Positions 17,212-20,651 of a stretch of 20,651 nucleotides of DNA are shown piece by piece. Under the pieces are notes generated by a model, which worked only from the letters and a program-made list of their open reading frames with translations, was not told the DNA's origin and did not search any database. Position 1 is the stretch's first letter; each line of letters opens with the position of its first letter. Origin of the DNA: Haplomitrium mnioides (lineage: Eukaryota > Marchantiophyta > Haplomitriopsida > Calobryales); contig JBNGIS010031131.1 in the NCBI GenBank assembly GCA_049999725.1, forward strand, positions 1-20,651, given 5' to 3'. The translations under genes and the position numbers were made by a program.

Positions 17212-18186
17212 ATGGCAGATGGAATTTCTCAGATTGTGATTGAGAAATTGAGTGAGAGCAACTACACTGTTTGGTCTGTAAGGATGACCAGTTTTATTAA
17301 GAGCAAAAGGCTCTAGAGGTTCATTACTGATGATGTAATAGAACCTATATTGGGATCACTCTCATGAGAAGAAAAACTGCAAGAGTATGAGACATATCAT
17401 GAGAACGTGCACAAGTTGTTATATTGGTTGACCATTAGTCTTGATGACAAGATGATGGGATACAAATCTACATCAAAGACACCTAAAGAAGGTTGGAACA
17501 TCCTGAAGAACATATATGTTGTTTCTTCAGAAGCAAGGAAATTAGCACTGCAAATGGCGTTTGTCAATTTGCAAAAAAAGAAGCTAAATGTGAATGCTTA
17601 TGCCTTGAGGATCAAGTCCCTAGCTGAGCAATTGGCAAGTGTAGGAGAAGAAGTGAAGGAAAGCATCATGGTAGCAGTTTGCTTGAACGGTTTGGGCAAT
17701 GAGTTTAAACAGTTCAAAACCTCTAGAAGAATGAGGGAGGGTGCTACATCTTTTTCACAACTCATTACCATGCTGGTTGTAGAAGAGCTTGACCTTGGTG
17801 GAGGAGCATCAAATAGTCAAGGTAACCATGAACAAGCATTCTACTCTACTAGAGGTAGAGGTCAAGGCAGAAGTTATGGCAGAAGCGGATCTAGAAGAAG
17901 CCGTTCAGATGGAAATGTGCACAATCAGCTGCAACAACAATCTAATAGCAGAGGTCAATCAAGAGGCAGGGGGAGTAATAGAAGTTGTGGATGTCAACAT
18001 CAGAATCAAGGATCTAAGTGTTTTTATTGTGGCAAACAAGGCCACATGCCAAGAGACTACTACAAAAAGCAAAATGATCAGAGGAACAATCATGTTCAAG
18101 GGAATTATGCAGATTCCAATAAGGCAAGCAACGAGAATATTTTCATTATGCAACATGGATGCTCATTTGTTATGCAAAAGAAGTAG
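17212..18186 (+). pseudogene. Element A' gag (two internal stops)
   Basis: Capsid/nucleocapsid precursor of the same 324-codon length as in A, with no indel. ATG at 17212 (MADGISQIV). TAG at 17314-17316 replaces Trp (KRLWRF in A), and TGA at 17365-17367 replaces Leu. From 17368 on the frame is open through the UBN2 region, the Gly/Arg/Gln-rich stretch and the knuckle CFYCGKQGHMPRDY, where the last Cys has become Tyr. It ends at TAG 18184-18186, exactly where A's gag ends. The overlapping frame at 17789-18214 is a shadow. Confidence 0.93.
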
Positions 18187-19673
18187 GAAGATGATGAGGA
18201 AAAATGATTTGTAGATTCTGCATGCTCAAACCACACGACGAGACACAGAGAGTGGTTTAAAGAAACCAGAGATCTGAGCACACTTGGATATGTTGAGACA
18301 AGTGATTCGACAATGCATCCTCTCAAGCAGATTGGGAGCATACCAATTGTGATGGAGAATGGTAGAACAAGGTGCTTGTCTAATGTTATGCATGTTCCAA
18401 AGATTCAAAAGAATCTGATTTCAGTTGGATAGTGTGTGGAGCAAAACATGCAAGTAAGATTCAATCCCACATGGGTTTTTATTGAAGACTGGGGGAATAA
18501 TTGTGATCTCATCTCCAAAGGAAGCAGGAATAGAAGAATGTTCACATTGGATGTGAGCATGCCTACTCTAACAGAAGCCATGTTTGCACATGGTACAAGA
18601 GCAGTGTGTGATATTGAGATATGGCACAAAAGAATTGGCCATGTCAACATACAGAAGTTGAGAGAGATGCAAAAGTCAGGGATTGTCAATGGATTGCCCA
18701 GGTTCAAAGTTGAAAGAATGGACAAAGTATATGAAGCCTGCCAGTTTGGTAAGCAAGCAAGGAAGCCATTTCCTCATAATGGATATGTGGCAAGGAAGCC
18801 ACTAGAGTTGGTACACTTAGATGTGTGGGGTTCTACAAAAATAGGATCTCTTGGAGGATGCACATACTATGTTACCTTTATTGATGATTATTCACGGAAA
18901 CTATGGATATATTTTATGAAACATAAGAGTGAAGTGCTTGATCACTTCAAACATTTTCGAGCTATGGCGGAAAAGGAAAAAAGGATGTCAGTAAAATGTT
19001 TAAGACCGGATGGAGGTGGGGAGTATTTCTCCATGGAATTCAGTAACTATCTGCAGACAGAAGGTATCAGGAGACAACAGATGTGCAGATATACACCTCA
19101 GCAGAATGGGGTGGCTGAAAGGAAGAATAGACATGTTGCAAAAGTAGCAGGTGCCATGATAAATGAAAAGAATATGCCTTATTCCTATTGGGCAGAGGCA
19201 GTATCAACAACACTCTATATAATGAATCGTACTTCTACTGTAGGTGTTCATGGGATGACACCAGAGGAGAGGTTTACAGGGAGATGCCCAAGTATGTCAC
19301 ACCTGAAAGTGTTTGGCTGCATAGCATGTGTTCATGTGCCAGCAGAAACACAGAGCAAGCTGGATCCAAAAGCAGAAAAATGTATTTTCATTGGATACTC
19401 CAATGAACAAAAAGGCTACAGGTGCTACAATCCTACTACACATACAATGATGGTAAGTAGAGATGTGGTATTTGATGAGTTAAACACTTAGTATTGTCCT
19501 AAAGTGGACATTCTTATAGAGGATCCAAAAAGGAAGCAAGTTGTGACAGAAGAGAGTAAACAACCACAAGGGTTGAACAATTCACAAAGTGGAAGCAGTA
19601 GCAACAACATTCCATGGCAAGATAGGTTGCGTAGGAATTTGGAGCTACAAGCTTCAACAAGTGGAGGTGGTAC
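18187..19673 (+). pseudogene. Element A' protease and integrase (in frame with gag, three stops)
   Basis: Continues gag's frame. TGA at 18205-18207 replaces Trp just before FVDSACSNH, the protease active site (18214 on). TAG at 18430-18432 is shared with A. The integrase is then open for 351 codons (18436-19491): WHKRIGH, YEACQFGK (first Cys of the pair lost, TGT to TAT; A keeps it), Asp in HLDVWG (18820-18822), FIDDYS (18883 on), Glu in GGGEYFS (19021-19023), then the C-terminal block HLKVFGCIACVHV and CIFIGYSNEQKGYRCYN. TAG at 19489-19491 replaces Trp (STWYCP in A). The linker continues in frame to about 19673. The catalytic triad is intact; the zinc site and stops are not. Confidence 0.93.
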
Positions 19674-20368
19674 TGTGAAGGTATGGGATGGTTTTGTGAA
19701 GATTCTAATGTGCTTAAAGCCATATCATAGCATAGGATGCACTTTGATGAAGTATGGAGAAGACATAGAAGTTATGAGGAGAAACTTAGATTTAATCGAT
19801 TTTCTTTAATATGTGTAGAATTGAGTACAGAGTAAATTGTGTTCTTATTAGAAATGTTTAGAAGCTGATATTTTATACAAGGATATAATAGTGCTTAAGT
19901 AATTAGTACCAATTTACAGAAGTGAAAAATCTCTTGTAAACCGAAAGTTATAACCGGTCAAAGTTATAAAAAAGAGCTGCGGAAAAGCCAAAACAGAGAG
20001 TATCTAAAAATTATAAAATACAAATATTATTATATGGGTAGAAAGATTACTTGACAAGCTTTCCAACAAGGTATAGTACAGGCAAATTGACTTAGTATTA
20101 ATGATTTTATAGAGATTCTTCTAGAATAGACTAAAGAGGAGAAAAGTCAAGAAAAGTCAATTTGTTCTTTGACTTATTCTTTGAGGGAATCTCGAAGTAT
20201 CATCTTAGGAATTGTTTGTAGGGACAAATACAAGGTAGAAAAGTCTTGGACCAATTGTTGAGATTCTCTGACAAGAGAAGCTCCAAATGAGAAGCTTCTT
20301 CTTGAAGAAGAAAACAAAAGGTGGAGATACTTGAGGAGCACTTATAGGAATTAATAATTAGAGTGATA

Positions 20369-20397
20369 ATCACCATAGATTCTTTACCTATGGTGAT
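20369..20397. repeat. Perfect 10-bp inverted repeat
   Basis: ATCACCATAG (20369-20378) and CTATGGTGAT (20388-20397) with a 9-base loop, 40 bases before the TATA box. Role unknown. Confidence 0.8.
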
Positions 20398-20436
20398 AGA
20401 ATATTTAGTTTTACTTCTAGTAATTATCTAGACTAG

Positions 20437-20445
20437 TATATAAGG
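20437..20445 (+). promoter_or_regulatory. Candidate TATA box, right flank
   Basis: TATATAAGG followed by a purine-rich tract. It resembles the LTR promoters elsewhere in the window, but no transcript or element boundary is established. Confidence 0.45.
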
Positions 20446-20651
20446 AGGAGGAGAAGAGAGGAGAGGAGGTTGAGCTTGAGTTGGGACTTGGTTTTCATTT
20501 GGAGATTTTAGATTTGAGAGTTGTGAGAGACCTTTGGAGAAGCACTTGGAGGAACTCTTGGAGGAGCTACTTTGAAGACTCATTGGAGGGCAAGCACTTG
20601 AGGGGTAGTCTTTCATAGAGTGAGGAGTGTGTTGAGAGTTAGAAGGGTGAG

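Larger units (their letters stand above)
16378..19673 (+). mobile_element. Element A': second copy of A's family, opposite orientation, 3' half missing
   Basis: Plus-strand order: U3 of the LTR 16378-16580, a foreign block to about 16844, leader, gag from 17212, protease and integrase to about 19673. It starts with the same TGTTGAGAATTCGAG as A. Similarity to A ends after GGAGGTGGT near 19673, so RT, RNase H and the 3' LTR are absent. It lies in D, whose gag sequence stops at 16377. With A (1-3275) it makes an inverted repeat with a 13,102-bp spacer. Confidence 0.9.
19674..20651. other. Unassigned right flank; possible start of another LTR
   Basis: No copia sequence and no convincing gene. 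The A' frame runs on by chance to 19809 (about 45 codons with no family resemblance). The region is AT-rich. It has a pair of AAAAGTCAA words at 20142-20160, a perfect 10-bp hairpin at 20369-20397, a TATA box at 20437-20445, and then purine-rich GGAGGAG and TTGGAGGA runs. Such a layout is common in LTR promoters and 5' ends, but neither TG nor CA ends nor a partner repeat can be shown here. Confidence 0.5.

Noticed and set aside
1-20651. CRISPR arrays, tRNA or rRNA genes, bacterial operons or defence systems
   Set aside because: No spaced identical repeats or RNA gene structure seen; tRNA-like matches are primer-binding sites of retroelements, and all recognisable protein families are eukaryotic retrotransposons.

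Overview
The window looks like gene-poor nuclear DNA of a land plant, most likely a flowering plant. It is almost entirely decayed retrotransposons. The evidence is the families present: several Ty1/copia elements with UBN2-type gag, CCHC knuckle, protease, GAG-pre-integrase, integrase and RT/RNase H; a DUF4283-type ORF1 of a plant L1-clade LINE; and primer sites matching plant initiator tRNA-Met. I see no host gene, no tRNA or rRNA gene and no CRISPR array. I cannot name the species.

From 1 to 16377 the DNA reads as four nested copia insertions, all on the minus strand. Element A (1-3275, 5' LTR at 2936-3275, rest beyond the left edge) sits inside the 3' LTR of element B (3276-8768, 5' LTR at 7840-8768). 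B sits in the reverse-transcriptase end of element C (8769-15287, 5' LTR at 14365-15287). C sits in the integrase of element D (15288-16377, a protease-integrase fragment). C carries two more insertions. One is a 422-bp solo LTR at 10604-11025 with a perfect 5-bp target duplication. The other is a 2.2-kb LINE-derived element at about 11585-13740, with a 20-bp target duplication (17 of 20 bases match), a broken ORF1, an A-rich tail and no ORF2.

From 16378 to about 19673 a second copy of A's family (A') lies on the plus strand. It interrupts D on the right and forms a large inverted repeat with A. Its gag-integrase frame is kept without indels but carries six in-frame stops. Two of these stops are shared with A. 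Its R-U5-PBS segment is replaced by unrelated sequence, and its 3' half is missing. The last kilobase (19674-20651) has no recognisable gene, but it holds a TATA box and a perfect hairpin and may be another LTR.

No gene here looks functional. All coding regions are interrupted, so the elements could at most be moved in trans. The value of the window is its stratigraphy of insertions and several structural oddities: half-tRNA primer sites, an opposite-strand primer site inside B's LTR, an LTR lacking R-U5-PBS, shared amber stops, and an ORF1-only LINE. Element letters A, A', B, C and D are used below.
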